Assembly: GCF_012432095.1 (NCBI RefSeq)
Contig: NC_081165.1
Location: forward strand, 24,705,681 to 24,769,680
Length of the DNA stretch: 64,000 nucleotides
Source: Onychostoma macrolepis
Taxonomy: Eukaryota; Chordata; Actinopteri; Cypriniformes; Cyprinidae
Direction: 5' to 3'
Shown: positions 39,501 through 47,090 of the stretch, piece after piece
How positions within the stretch are numbered: position 1 is the stretch's first letter
Layout of the letters: every line of letters starts with the position of its first letter
Made by a program: the position numbers and the translations under genes
The notes under the pieces: model-generated
The model's database searches: none
What the model saw: the letters and a program-made list of their open reading frames with translations, nothing else
Told to the model about the DNA's origin: nothing

Positions 39501-41328
39501 GCCTGATGATCATATTTGACTTTTTGAATATTAAATATTTACAACAAAAAGACGTGTATCATAACCTGATTTATAGAGTACCGTATATTAAAAGGCCTTT
39601 TACTTGCCAAAAAAGCTTGCATATTAAACAGCATACAGTAGGCTTTACAGGGTTCATTTAATTTGTAACTAAACAATTTGGAAAAAAACCTGGCGAGATG
39701 TAATAAGGCATCCCTGAATTGGGGCACTGCTATCAGCAGCTGAGATGGAAGGAATTCAATCCTGCGTTTGACAGTAGCCTTGTGTACATTCCCGTGCCAC
39801 CTGGAAAAGTTGTCAAATATACAGATAGAATAACTGCTTGTATAAACATCTATATAATCAGACATTCCAAAGTTACATACATTAAGACTGAAGGTAAGTC
39901 ACCTTTTGAAGGTCTTGCGCAGTAAATAGTCTCTGAAAAATGGGATGTTTCTCAGAGCTCCCCAAAGCACAGACTCTTGTTCCCACTCTTCCAGGCTCCA
40001 GAGTTCAATGCAGCAGCCATTCTGCACATGTGTTATGGTTGTGAAGGTGTTGGTGTAGTAATCTGTGCCCGCTTCACTGCTCGAGACAACTCTCAAATCA
40101 TATGGTCTGATAAAAGAGCATTAGTGTTAGTCAACACGTCAACCACACATCCAATCTCATACAAAGGCAAAGGCAGGAAGTTTATTTTTCCTGAAAATGC
40201 AAGTTAAAGGGATAGTTGATGGTGAGTAAACAATAACAGAATTAGCATTTTTGGGTGAACTATTCCTTTAATATTATTGCATTGGATTAAAACTTAAAAT
40301 GACAGGCCTACAATAATCTCTTACATAAATGTCTTTTCATGCTATATATTTACCAAATTTTGGATTCATTATTTTCTTATAGAACAGGTTTTGTATTTCT
40401 GATTGATCATAGGCCTCATTGATCTGAGCTCATTTATTTCAGTTTTTGAGTGAACATTGACAAAATGATCAAAAATAGGCTTTTTTACTCAAAAACTGAG
40501 GTGCATAAGCTCAGATCAATCGGTTCCAAAAAGAAATACAAAACCTGTTCTAACTGTAAGAAAACATGTTGACAAAAAGATTGAATTAAATATTTAGTGA
40601 TAATAAAGCAAATTGAGACATCTACAAACAATTATTAAAATGTTCGCCATTTCTGACCAGGAAAACCAAATTAGGTAAAGGATTTTCAATAAAAAATGAC
40701 TGGCACCTGTAAGGACCATCTTCAGAGGTCTTCAAATAATAAAACTCATGTTCCCCCAGATGTTTTTTCCCGGCTAACATCTCAACTACCTCTGTTCCAG
40801 CGAGTGGTTTGAATTTGGGTTTTCTTTTTTGCTTGGTTTTAGTCTTTTCCTTTGGGACTGCAGGCTTCTCATGTTCAACACTTCAAAACACAGACAAACT
40901 ATTTACAATCTTCAGAGCAAAGCAAAGTGGATGAATGGAATAAGCTGGCAATGCTCAACTTACTTGAATTTTCCGACACTTGAGGGCTTAATCGCTCTGA
41001 TATGCGTCACAAAACTTGCTCCTTCATTCCACAATGTCTCTCTGACTGGTAGTTTAGTGCTCACCTGCAATGATACCAACTGAGGTAGTTTAAGAAAAGA
41101 CATATCATATTGTGGTGGAGACGATGGAGGGCTGAGGGCACGAAAAGGTGAGGGTTCACACTTAAATGCTGGTGTCGCAGTGTGAGATTTACGAAATAGC
41201 AGTCGAGGCTGAGAAGCTTCATGTTCAAGACTGCAATCTGAGCAGTAAAGCTTGTTTCTTCTCTTGCTTTGGGTGTTGGTGGCTTCTGAGAAGCCATTTC
41301 CTTGAGGTTCTTTCTTGGGTGATAACAT
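12289..41328 (-). CDS. dnhd1: Dynein heavy chain domain-containing protein 1 (complete, 41 coding exons)
   Basis: The product is a divergent dynein-heavy-chain-like protein. Its human relative DNHD1 is required for normal sperm flagella; the mechanism is not settled. I chained 41 exons with GT-AG junctions from ATG at 41326-41328 to TAA at 12289-12291. The exon lengths sum to 13,845 bases, exactly 4,614 codons plus stop, and every junction keeps frame. That is close to human DNHD1 (about 4,750 residues). Order of domains: N-terminal tail and linker (residues 1 to about 1500), AAA1 (P-loop near 1516), AAA2 (near 1887), AAA3 (near 2304), AAA4 (near 2832), stalk with microtubule-binding tip (about 3030-3370), AAA5-AAA6 and a C-terminal domain. 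The ATG has A at -3. Exons are listed in the block entries. An ordinary axonemal dynein is unlikely because AAA1 and AAA4 are degenerate. It is convergent with chrna4 and in tandem with zgpat. Confidence 0.85.
13279..13684. repeat. MITE with TTTAACC...GGTTAAA inverted termini in the last dnhd1 intron
   Basis: The left end reads TTTAACCTCTTAACTGTCAC and the right end GTGACAGTTAAGGGGTTAAA, inverted matches with one or two changes. The element is about 400 bases and non-coding. A fragment of the same terminus (TGTGACAGTTAAGGGAAA) recurs near 14507. Confidence 0.75.
14903..14940. repeat. AT dinucleotide microsatellite
   Basis: Nineteen uninterrupted AT units in the dnhd1 intron between exons 40 and 39. 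The intron also holds long poly-T runs at 14828-14846 and 15270-15283. Confidence 0.9.
16147..16258. repeat. Small MITE, 112 bases, TTTAAAGGG termini
   Basis: The left end TTTAAAGGGAACATCGGATG pairs with the right end CACCCGATGTCCCCTTTAAA in reverse complement, with a few mismatches. It lies in the intron between dnhd1 exons 37 and 36. Confidence 0.75.
16256..17310 (+). repeat. Copy of a seven-member dispersed repeat family, split by a LINE
   Basis: The left part, 16256-16395, contains CACCAAGGCTGCATTTATTT; the right part, 17053-17310, contains ATGATCCTTCAGAAATCATT and CTAATATGCTGATTTGCTG. Other copies in the window are near 25415-25690, 48300-48700 (reverse), 57340-57560 (reverse), 59580-59850, 62450-62700 and 63540-64000. 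It is non-coding, and very common in cyprinid genomes to my knowledge; I do not assign a superfamily. Confidence 0.8.
16396..17052 (+). mobile_element. 5'-truncated LINE (L1-like) 3' fragment with 12-base target duplication
   Basis: The insertion is flanked on both sides by GTATTTTATTCC (16384-16395 and 17053-17064), a perfect 12-base target site duplication. The 5' part reads, on the + strand, as a degenerate L1-type C-terminal reverse transcriptase tail (EQWGTIFQNIF followed by a CNKIAEQNYKF-like segment). The 3' part is a T-rich untranslated region ending in AATAAACAAATAATTAGCAAAAAAA. It shows the hallmarks of target-primed reverse transcription and truncation. It is a dead copy: stops and frame breaks are present. 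Confidence 0.82.
17480..17998. repeat. Probable MITE with GCACTTTAAA terminus
   Basis: The right end reads CATAATAGGGGCACTTTAAA, a terminus I recognise as common in fish, and the composition (GTGATTGGTCCGATTGGTCG and similar) differs from the intron around it. The left boundary is not resolved. The open frames at 17627-17935 on both strands lie inside it and are not dnhd1 exons. Confidence 0.5.
18700..19090. repeat. SINE- or LINE-tail-like repeat fragment
   Basis: It contains TTAACCACTAGGCCAAAGC and, further on, TATCTTGCTCAAGGGCACAA with CAACCTTCTGATTTCCAGTC. These are words of a widespread fish retroposon tail. It starts at an A-rich run at 18713-18740 and is diverged. It lies in the intron between dnhd1 exons 36 and 35. 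Confidence 0.45.
19230..20080. repeat. T-rich repeated motifs of the TTTTAGTTTTAGTTATTTTAG type
   Basis: Successive diverged segments such as TTTTCATTTTAGTTCAGGTA, TTTATTTCAGTAAATGTTTA and TTTATTTTAGCTAGTTGCTA recur at spacing of a few hundred bases. The same family is seen inverted at 42240-42510 and again at 61880-62440. Probably several copies of one non-autonomous element. No exon. Confidence 0.5.
20100..24090 (-). CDS. dnhd1: dnhd1 exons 31-35: AAA5 and AAA6 region
   Basis: Exons 23679-24090, 22666-22776, 22400-22570, 21199-21377, 20100-21098, about residues 3368-3991. GDALLLAAAVTYLGPFGPDV is the conserved start of AAA5 (dyneins: a helix followed by YLG.FT). HPDFRLIMSTSLPV in exon 33 matches the conserved dynein PNFRLYLTT-type sequence. 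I ended exon 33 at 22400, at the donor CATG|GTGAGA, rather than at the later GT near 22360, because only this keeps frame into exon 34, which reads IHTSFLEEVQMIDLSPST. Exon 35 (999 bases) contains YRFTLHGFLLTLRSAL, the conserved YQFSL-type helix. Confidence 0.8.
21900..22185 (-). repeat. End of a hAT-like MITE with TA-rich body
   Basis: The right end GATTAATCGTTTGACAGCTC matches a common fish hAT-type terminus (TAGAGCTGTCAAACGATTAA on the other strand). The body is made of TATATA and ACACAC runs. The opposite terminus is not visible, so this is a truncated copy, or the other end has decayed. Confidence 0.5.
23370..23575. repeat. Repeat with GGTTCC inverted motifs
   Basis: AAATAAAGGTTCCAGGTTTT on the left and GAGGAACCTTCAATGCC on the right, with CTAAAGAACCGTTCACAAAA between them, form an imperfect inverted arrangement. 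A diverged relative lies at 22824-22900 (AGGTTCTTTGCACATAG). Intronic in dnhd1. Confidence 0.5.
24168..26297 (-). CDS. dnhd1: dnhd1 exons 25-30: AAA4 end, stalk coiled coil and microtubule-binding tip
   Basis: Exons 26065-26297, 25786-25972, 25258-25360, 24925-25074, 24671-24853, 24168-24599, about residues 2938-3367. Exon 25 begins YFKNIQKNIHVFLLYP, the place where dyneins have NLHIVLCMSPVG. Exons 27-28 give a coiled coil (TAARHTQKVLSFRAKCEEKQ, EEEWLSNLEDHSHRVQQQVE). Exon 29 has SDLDEMRHYRMPPDGVVMVM, which fits the proline-containing turn of the dynein microtubule-binding domain. Exon 30 returns with a long charged helix (RVARLQEESERERLEELEMR), the second stalk strand. So the stalk is retained, although the motor sites are eroded. 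Confidence 0.82.
26743..28426 (-). CDS. dnhd1: dnhd1 exon 24: AAA3 to AAA4 region with a polar insert
   Basis: A 1,684-base exon, about residues 2377-2937. The N-terminal part (SPRLSRLFTVLALPSMTSEI, then ADITNCILTSTLDMYFAVRE) matches the dynein AAA3 lid region. Residues of about 2594-2719 form a Ser-, Glu- and Asp-rich polar stretch with no dynein counterpart. The following helix (HVHQLVHIIRAFLIPGGHGA) leads to the AAA4 Walker A position, which reads LLGAAKKTGRKSIVRL and does not fit GxxxxGK(S/T). NGSFPILYSDEELKNL corresponds to the conserved AAA4 turn after Walker B. Confidence 0.82.
28491..28921. repeat. MITE with AAGGTGCTGTATGTAA termini
   Basis: The left end TTAAAGGTGCTGTATGTAAT pairs with the right end ATTACATACTGCACCTTAA. 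Internally, a segment with CCCATTTCAACCGATAGCTG is repeated near the right end as CCCATTTCAACCTCTAGCTG, an internal partial duplication of about 50 bases. It lies in the intron between dnhd1 exons 24 and 23. Confidence 0.75.
29195..30008 (-). CDS. dnhd1: dnhd1 exons 21-23: AAA2 end and AAA3 with intact P-loop
   Basis: Exons 29849-30008, 29574-29763 and 29195-29474, about residues 2167-2376. Exon 23 contains PVLIVGESGSGKTMLCKSV, a complete Walker A, and NILLFIDDLHEAPFGE, which fits the AAA3 Walker B of dyneins (pattern FIDDLN or FIDDVN followed by a Pro-rich turn). The acceptors and donors are all GT-AG and in frame. Confidence 0.85.
30197..33329 (-). CDS. dnhd1: dnhd1 exon 20: AAA1 and AAA2 modules in one 3.1 kb exon
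   Basis: A single 3,133-base exon encoding about residues 1123-2167. The first third matches the end of the dynein linker. AAA1 is recognisable by CAFISGPHMSGKQ in the Walker A position, GAWLVLDSVDLLEQG at Walker B and the conserved downstream block QPHYRIIAEVMLMSFGFSEA. AAA2 has an intact Walker A (VVVLVGPAGSGKTTLYEAL), the WIVLDGDPLGRPGWLDSL block, and LYLSSGEKIEPS followed by SVVTHCSLVYV, matching the dynein pattern of a LMSGE-type turn then a SPATVSRCGMVY-type sensor. The AAA1 Walker A has Gln where Ser or Thr should bind magnesium, and Walker B has Asp-Ser instead of Asp-Glu, so AAA1 is unlikely to hydrolyse ATP. Confidence 0.85.
33414..41328 (-). CDS. dnhd1: dnhd1 coding exons 1-19: N-terminal tail and linker
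   Basis: Exons in transcript order: 40964-41328, 40707-40880, 39903-40106, 39690-39800, 38823-38979, 38126-38377, 37889-38032, 37076-37151, 36738-36958, 36356-36599, 35410-35567, 35201-35326, 34842-35118, 34625-34752, 34340-34538, 34151-34242, 33832-34048, 33601-33726, 33414-33508. Together they encode residues 1-1122. Residues 1-120 are polar and probably disordered, with a cysteine pair LYCSDCSL. Exons 6-18 are largely helical, with heptad-like runs (for example QKELSQAEQAIQWLGNLAAL and EADMEQTFRALQRDWERAEF), as expected for the dynein tail and linker. No catalytic motif is expected here. The introns hold many transposon remnants. Confidence 0.8.
37300..37505. repeat. Dispersed repeat fragment in a dnhd1 intron
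   Basis: Words such as CCCATTGACTTCCATAGTAG and TTTGTGTTCAACTGAAGAAA belong to a very common cyprinid element that starts with a GTTCACC-type end. A related, partly overlapping fragment lies at 38420-38760, with AAGAGATACTTCACCCAGAA and GAATGACATGAGGGAGTAAA. Neither has coding potential. Confidence 0.5.
39022..39159. mobile_element. PIF/Harbinger-type MITE, 138 bases, TTA target duplication
   Basis: The left terminus GGTCCTTGCACACTGAGTCC and the following CGAAATT pair with the right terminus, 25 of 26 bases identical in reverse complement. TTA directly flanks both ends (39019-39021 and 39160-39162), the 3-base duplication typical of PIF/Harbinger transposons. It is an intact, young-looking non-autonomous copy in the intron between dnhd1 exons 5 and 4. 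Confidence 0.85.
40385..40620. repeat. Dispersed repeat sharing sequence with 500-620
   Basis: ATAAGCTCAGATCAATC and the following CTGTTCTAACTGTAAGAAAA closely match 527-590. A local inverted arm TTGATCTGAGCTCATTTATT lies just upstream at 40419-40440, so the element is itself palindromic at one end. Confidence 0.65.
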
Positions 41329-41336
41329 GGTTAAAG

Positions 41337-41381
41337 TCAGTTTGGGATATCACCGACTGCACTGTAAGGCTTCAAACCCAT
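41337..41381 (-). CDS. Upstream open reading frame in the dnhd1 leader
   Basis: A 14-codon frame (MGLKPYSAVGDIPN) starts at ATG 41379-41381, three bases after the inferred acceptor of the start-codon exon, and stops at TGA 41337-41339, eight bases before the dnhd1 ATG. The ATG has A at -3 and G at +4, a good context. It may lower translation of the main frame. Confidence 0.45.
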   Translation of the reverse strand: MGLKPYSAVGDIPN

Positions 41382-41878
41382 CTTCTGAAAAGAAGAAAGA
41401 AAAAAAAAACACATCCAATGTCCCATGCTGTCCTGGAAACGTGAATCAAAAAGCAGTAGGCCTATTTGTCAAGATATTGAGCACAAATTTAGGTTAAGAC
41501 CACTTAATACTGCATTACTACAAACAAAACAGCATTTGCATGTCTAGCATTACTATTTATAGGCCTACAGTAAGTTACCTTTTATTAGAGAAAACTAATA
41601 TTGTCTAGTCAAGCCCAACAGCTCACAGGAGCACATTAATTTAACCTAAAAGTACACGTATAAGTACACTTGCATTAATATAACGTTAAATGTTATATTG
41701 TCATTTTCAATATTTATGCTCTATAGTAGTCGCAGAACTAGAAAAGATAGCAAAGTTTGTTGACGGGTCAAACAAAAACACAACAAATACGATGCTGTTT
41801 TGCTAGATGTGTGAAAAAAATAAGCGATTAACTATTTTAATGAGTACATATAAAGCGACTTGTGTAAATTTGTCCTAC

Positions 41879-41990
41879 CTGGAATAAATCTCAACGCTTC
41901 TGTTTGCGCGCTTTCTGTTGCCATGGGAACAGTAGCAACTCGTTCAAACTATCACAACAGAAATCTTACATGGAAAATTTCATGTAATAA
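41879..41990 (-). promoter_or_regulatory. dnhd1 non-coding first exon and promoter area
   Basis: On the - strand TTTATTCCAG|GTAGGAC gives a good donor at 41878, and TTTTCAG at 41385-41391 is the matching acceptor of the exon that ends in the start-codon exon (40964-41384). So a short non-coding exon should end at 41879, with transcription starting a few tens of bases upstream, near the X-box. The exact start site is not determinable from sequence alone. Confidence 0.55.
41917..41930 (-). promoter_or_regulatory. RFX-type X-box motif
   Basis: The 14 bases read GTTGCCATGGGAAC on the + strand and GTTCCCATGGCAAC on the - strand. They differ by one base from the perfect palindrome GTTGCCATGGCAAC bound by RFX factors in promoters of ciliary genes. 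A second half-site-like GTAGCAAC follows at 41932-41939. The position, just upstream of the inferred dnhd1 first exon, is where functional X-boxes usually lie. Confidence 0.65.
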
Positions 41991-41999
41991 TATGGCAAG

Positions 42000-43110
42000 A
42001 AAATTAATAATAGGAAAAGGCCCCATTTAAAGGGAGCTTCGAGTCAAAGGGGACAAAACATAACGTGCCAAGAAATGCATCAACATAACAGAAATGCCAA
42101 ATATTAATCAAAGAGGCTCTTAATAAATATTATATTTAAGATTTTGACAAGAAAGTCAAAAGCCTCACTGTAAGATAGTCTACTAGTTGCAGGTCCTTAT
42201 GGGGGAAAACATCAGCCTATGGAGTCTGCTGCTCTCAGGGTTATTATTATTAGTTAACTAACTTAAACTGAAATTAAAATTAAAACCATTAAAAAGTTAC
42301 CTGAAATAAATATAAAATTTAATTTATATAAAAAAATATTTCAGCTAACCTGATGTATACATAACAATGCATAAATAAATTATACAAAAACTACTAAAAG
42401 TGTCAAAAGATTACTAAAATTTTGAACAAAATTTAAAATGAAAACAGAAAATATAAAAATAAAAGCTAATTCAAAATAATAATAAAAAATATAATAGTAT
42501 TTCAAAGATACTAAAATAACTCTCGCTGCCGCTGGTCTTAGTTAAATTGGGTTTAAGTTGGTTTCCTAGCTTTGCTAATTTGGTTAAGCACCCCAAACTC
42601 CATTAAAACCAGCAAGGAGAAAAACTACACTTTTTTTTTTTTTTGGTGTTTGAGCAGTTTCAGAACGGTTTTCTCTGTGCTGTCCCATTTATTAAAATGC
42701 ATTATCAACCAACATGCTGCAGATTAAGATTAACAATGATGGACTGTCCTTTTTTTCTACTCTTTTTCTCCTATTTTCCAGAAAATTGACTTCTCAGGAA
42801 ACGTATACTATATACTAAACACATTGTTTTATAAATTTATTGCAAGTAATGTCTCACACTGTCTTTGTGTGTCTAAATGGACTGGATCATTAAAAGAAAC
42901 ATTTAAAGGAATTGAGTTTAAATATCAGATGCCATTCTTTATGTCACAGAGTGAGATTCTGATGGGCTATAAACAAATAAAAATGCATTTCACACATTCA
43001 TTATCGTATAGACATGTTTATAAAGTTTTGATATAACCGATAGATGTATTAATGTTTATACACACTAAACAAAATCCCAAATAACAGCATAAAAACAAAA
43101 AGTAGATTTG
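42000..43110. other. Intergenic gap between zgpat 3' end and dnhd1 promoter
   Basis: No exon recognised. 42240-42510 holds an inverted copy of the T-rich repeat family also found at 19230-20080. A poly-T run lies at 42632-42644. A - strand AATAAA at 42836-42841 is a possible zgpat polyadenylation signal, about 270 bases after the stop. Confidence 0.5.
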
Positions 43111-46100
43111 TCAGAATTCAGTCATTTTCTTATGCGTGTCTGCTTTCTTCTGCTCTCTCTGAATGGTCTGTTCCTGAGCCTTCAGCTGCTCCAGCAACTT
43201 GCGGGAAGCAGTGAGCTTCTCCTCGATTCGACTGACCACTGTCGCATCCCTGAGGACAGAGAGAAAGCAAAGAAAAACAAACTTAGAAACAGAAAAACAA
43301 TTTGAGTGCTGGAGAGAAAGAAACCACTATTCAGTTAAAGGTGCAACAGGTGATTGTCTTCAGAAACATTTTTAGTTATGCTGGTTGAACGTCTCCTCGC
43401 ATCCCAATAGCAATCATTAAGTTAAGTGGTCTAAATGTATTTATATATTCTGTGGAAGGCATAGGACCAAGAAAAGTTCGTCCAATCAAAACGCTCGGTC
43501 CGAGTGTTTTAACTGACTTTCCTACCTGCCTGTCAACGTATGTATTTGCATACCTCCCCGGTTAGGTTACTATTTAAATTTACATCTCGTACACTTTAAT
43601 GCCCTTTGTATGGAACATATACGCTCGCTTCGAACTGGAATTTGGAACCGCTGATGTAGCCTATTGTAGTAATGTTATCTCTGCTATTCTAATCTATGAG
43701 CGTATATGTATTCAGGGGGCGTGGCTTTAGACGGCGATTGCAGGGAGGGTGGGACGTTCGCTTTCAGTGCTATCAGGCTAAAGTTAGCATTTTCCAAGAT
43801 CTCCTACTGCACCTTAAGGTTTTTCAGTCGCCAAATTGACAGCACTAATTTCGAAACAGCACTGCTGCAACAAAACTACTCATTGTTATTTTTGTATAAC
43901 TGTATTGCACAAGCAGATTTATGTCAGAGCAAACGGGTAATAATGAAAAGTGCTCTCCAACTGTACATCTTTTTTGCACAAGCAGCTTTATAAGATAAAA
44001 CGGTGCTGATATTCATACATGTATGAATATCTTCAAAAGTCTGTTTCATCCAGTAGATTTGTTTAGACAGTTAATTTAAATGGATACATTTAAAAAAAAC
44101 ATAAAAAATTGGTCTTAAAAAAGCTGCTGGTTCATATAATTAATTTGTTCGAACAAATATTTTTAATTGTTGGAAGTTTTGATAAGTCAAGTTTGATAAA
44201 TCAGTTTGTTCATACAACTCATTTAAATAGTTTAAATTAAAAAACGAGTCATCAAAAAGTTTGATTCATCTAACCAATTTGATTGGACAACTAATTTAAA
44301 TTGTTTCATTTCAAAAATGATTTGTCAAAGGGTCTGATTCATCCAAGAAGTTTGTTCAGACTGTTCATTTAAAGGGTTAGTTCACCCAAAAATTAAAATG
44401 AGTCCATGTTTTACTCACCCTCAAGGTATCCTAGGTGTATATGACTATCTTCTTTCAGATGAATCCAATAGGAGTAATGTTCAAAATTGTCCTGGCTCTT
44501 TCAAGCTCTATAATGACATGGGCGGGTGGGAGTGTTCAACAGTGCATATGTAGTCAAATAAAGCGCACGCATTCATATTAAAACGCACATCACACGGTTC
44601 CGGGGCGTGAATAAAAGCCTCCTGTAGCGAATCAATGCATTTTTGTAAAAAAACAAAAACAAAAAACAAATCCATATTTAAAACAATATAAACAGTTTTG
44701 TGTAACTTCCGCTATCTGTCGAACGCGCGTTCACGAGAGACTGCCTTTCCGGCTGATAACGTAGGACACCGGCGCAGTGCATGCGCGTACGAGTCTTGCA
44801 AAAACCAACGTTTGTTTATAGGAGCAAAGGAAGCAAAGTTTCCTTACTTTACCAAAGGAAAACCAGTCTCCTCTTGGCTTATATCGAAATCCTCCGTCAT
44901 TTTTCTTTACAAATCCTCGTTTTGTGCTTCTAATTCGTGATAGAGATGTAACGGTATGATCACAGTTGTGCTGGAAATATTCAAAAAGTACTGACACAAA
45001 TAATTTCACAAAGTTTTGTATTTAAAATCAACAAACAATACATAAAATTACCTTTTGTATGCATAAACACTAAAACAATAATATTACCAATGATGTCTGG
45101 ATTTTAAATGACAACATGACTGACAACAGTTTATCTTATAGCATGTATAAAATGTTCAAATAAAGCTTTGAAAGAGTTTCATAAAATGGTAAACCTCACA
45201 TTTCAGCCCATCAATAAAAGGGTTAAGTTAAAATGATAATTGATTAATAAATTATCTGCTTCATGTGTAGAATCTACATAAATTGTTTTTCATAAACATG
45301 TCAAAATTTACGGCAGGGCATGCAAATTCAGTCCATTTTTTGTCCAGACAGAAACTACACAGGCTGAATGTGAATGTAAGTCTCTGTAAAGCAAGTGGCG
45401 CTGATGGAGCAGCAGAATTACAGCTGTTTCCTGTAACCTCCGTGAACAAAGCAGCATTGCGATTAAAACACTACTTTATTAGGTATTACATGGAGCGAAG
45501 ACGAAAACAAAATGCCATCGAATCGTTTCTGAAGACAGTCAGAACCTTCAGAGGTAGATTCATATAATTCATTCATTCATATATTCATTTGTATAATTCT
45601 ATTAGCACTCTTTTAAAACCTCACAGCTTTTCTGCCATGTTTTCACATAAAACGAATCTACTCTGCTGCTGTGCGCACATGACACTGTTACTGAAAACTG
45701 CTATATGCTGGACAATTTATTTATCCTCAGTTGTTCAAATCGCAGTAATCTAATACGGATTTAATGATAATTAAAATATGAAACGGTAATACTAACCGTG
45801 CGGAATTATATCATGATTTATCATCAAACTGGTAATCGTTTCATCCCTAATTCAAGACCAGTATTTTGTTTTGTTCTCTCTCCGCGTTAGTCACTAATCA
45901 CGCAACAACGACGTCCTACGTCATCCGCCGGAAGGGCTCCTGCTTATGACAGTTAGATGAAGTGAGAGATATGTTTATCACGTTTGAAATATGGATATTT
46001 TTCTTACAAAAACGCATGGATTCGATACAGGTGGCCTTTATTCATCACCCGGAGCCATTTATGGATTCGCGCACTTTATTTTACGTGTGTTGGACTGTGT

Positions 46101-47038
46101 AACAGAAACACCCGCTGACTGCAATGATAGAGCTTAGAAGAGTCAGAACAATTTTTAATATAACTCCGATTGGATTAGTCTAAAAGAAGAAAGTCATATA
46201 CACCTAGGATGGCTTGAGGGTGTGTAAATAACAGGATAATTTTCATTTTTGGGTGAACTTACCCTTTAAATTGTTTAAATTCACAAATAAGCCTTCAAAA
46301 AGTCTGATTTGTCCAATTGGTTTGTTCGGACTAAATTGTTTAAACTAAATGAATTGTTCAACTGAAATGAGCTTTTTCCATATGTCCCCAAACAGTATAA
46401 AATTTTCAAAAGAGCAGATGGTAATTTAATTACTTAAGTAGCTTCTGCAACACTGGTAAGGGTAATATCAAGAAAGATATTATTGATAAGGAAAAGAGAA
46501 GAAAACTGGCCAGGTGCAAAGAAAGTGAGTAAAGTATACCTTCCATTTCGTCTACTGAGAGACTTTGTGAGTTGCTGAATCTCTCTCTCCACTTGAGCTA
46601 CTTTCTCTGTAGCCTGGAACAGACGAACGTTCAGGGAACGTTTGGTGCTCTTTCCAGCTCTGTAGGCCTCTGCACCAGTGACTGATGAGCTTGATGAATG
46701 AGACGCAGACTGAGCTCTATCACCAAGCTTAGAGTTCAGGAAATCAAAAACATTGCAGCGTGTTGATGTGGCGGCTTTCCTCTTTTTAGCCTTCGGTTTA
46801 CGAGAGGCTGGTTTATCCTTAGCGACAGCGGCTGCAGTCTTTCTCTGCGTGAGCTCAGCACATATGTCCAATGAGCTGCCTTTCGAAAGAACCACTGCCT
46901 GAACCGGCTCTACTCGACCAGAGAGGGTCTTCCCCAAACCTATGCATACACAGAAACACTTGTTAAAACATATGCACAAGATATCAATAAGTGGTCATAT
47001 GATATGGATATTTTGATAGACAACAGCCGATATAAAGC

Positions 47039-47090
<52 letters not shown>

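Noticed and set aside
45283..45567. A 94-residue + strand frame as a transposase fragment
   Set aside because: I see no catalytic or zinc-finger pattern. It lies in a non-autonomous hAT-like element.
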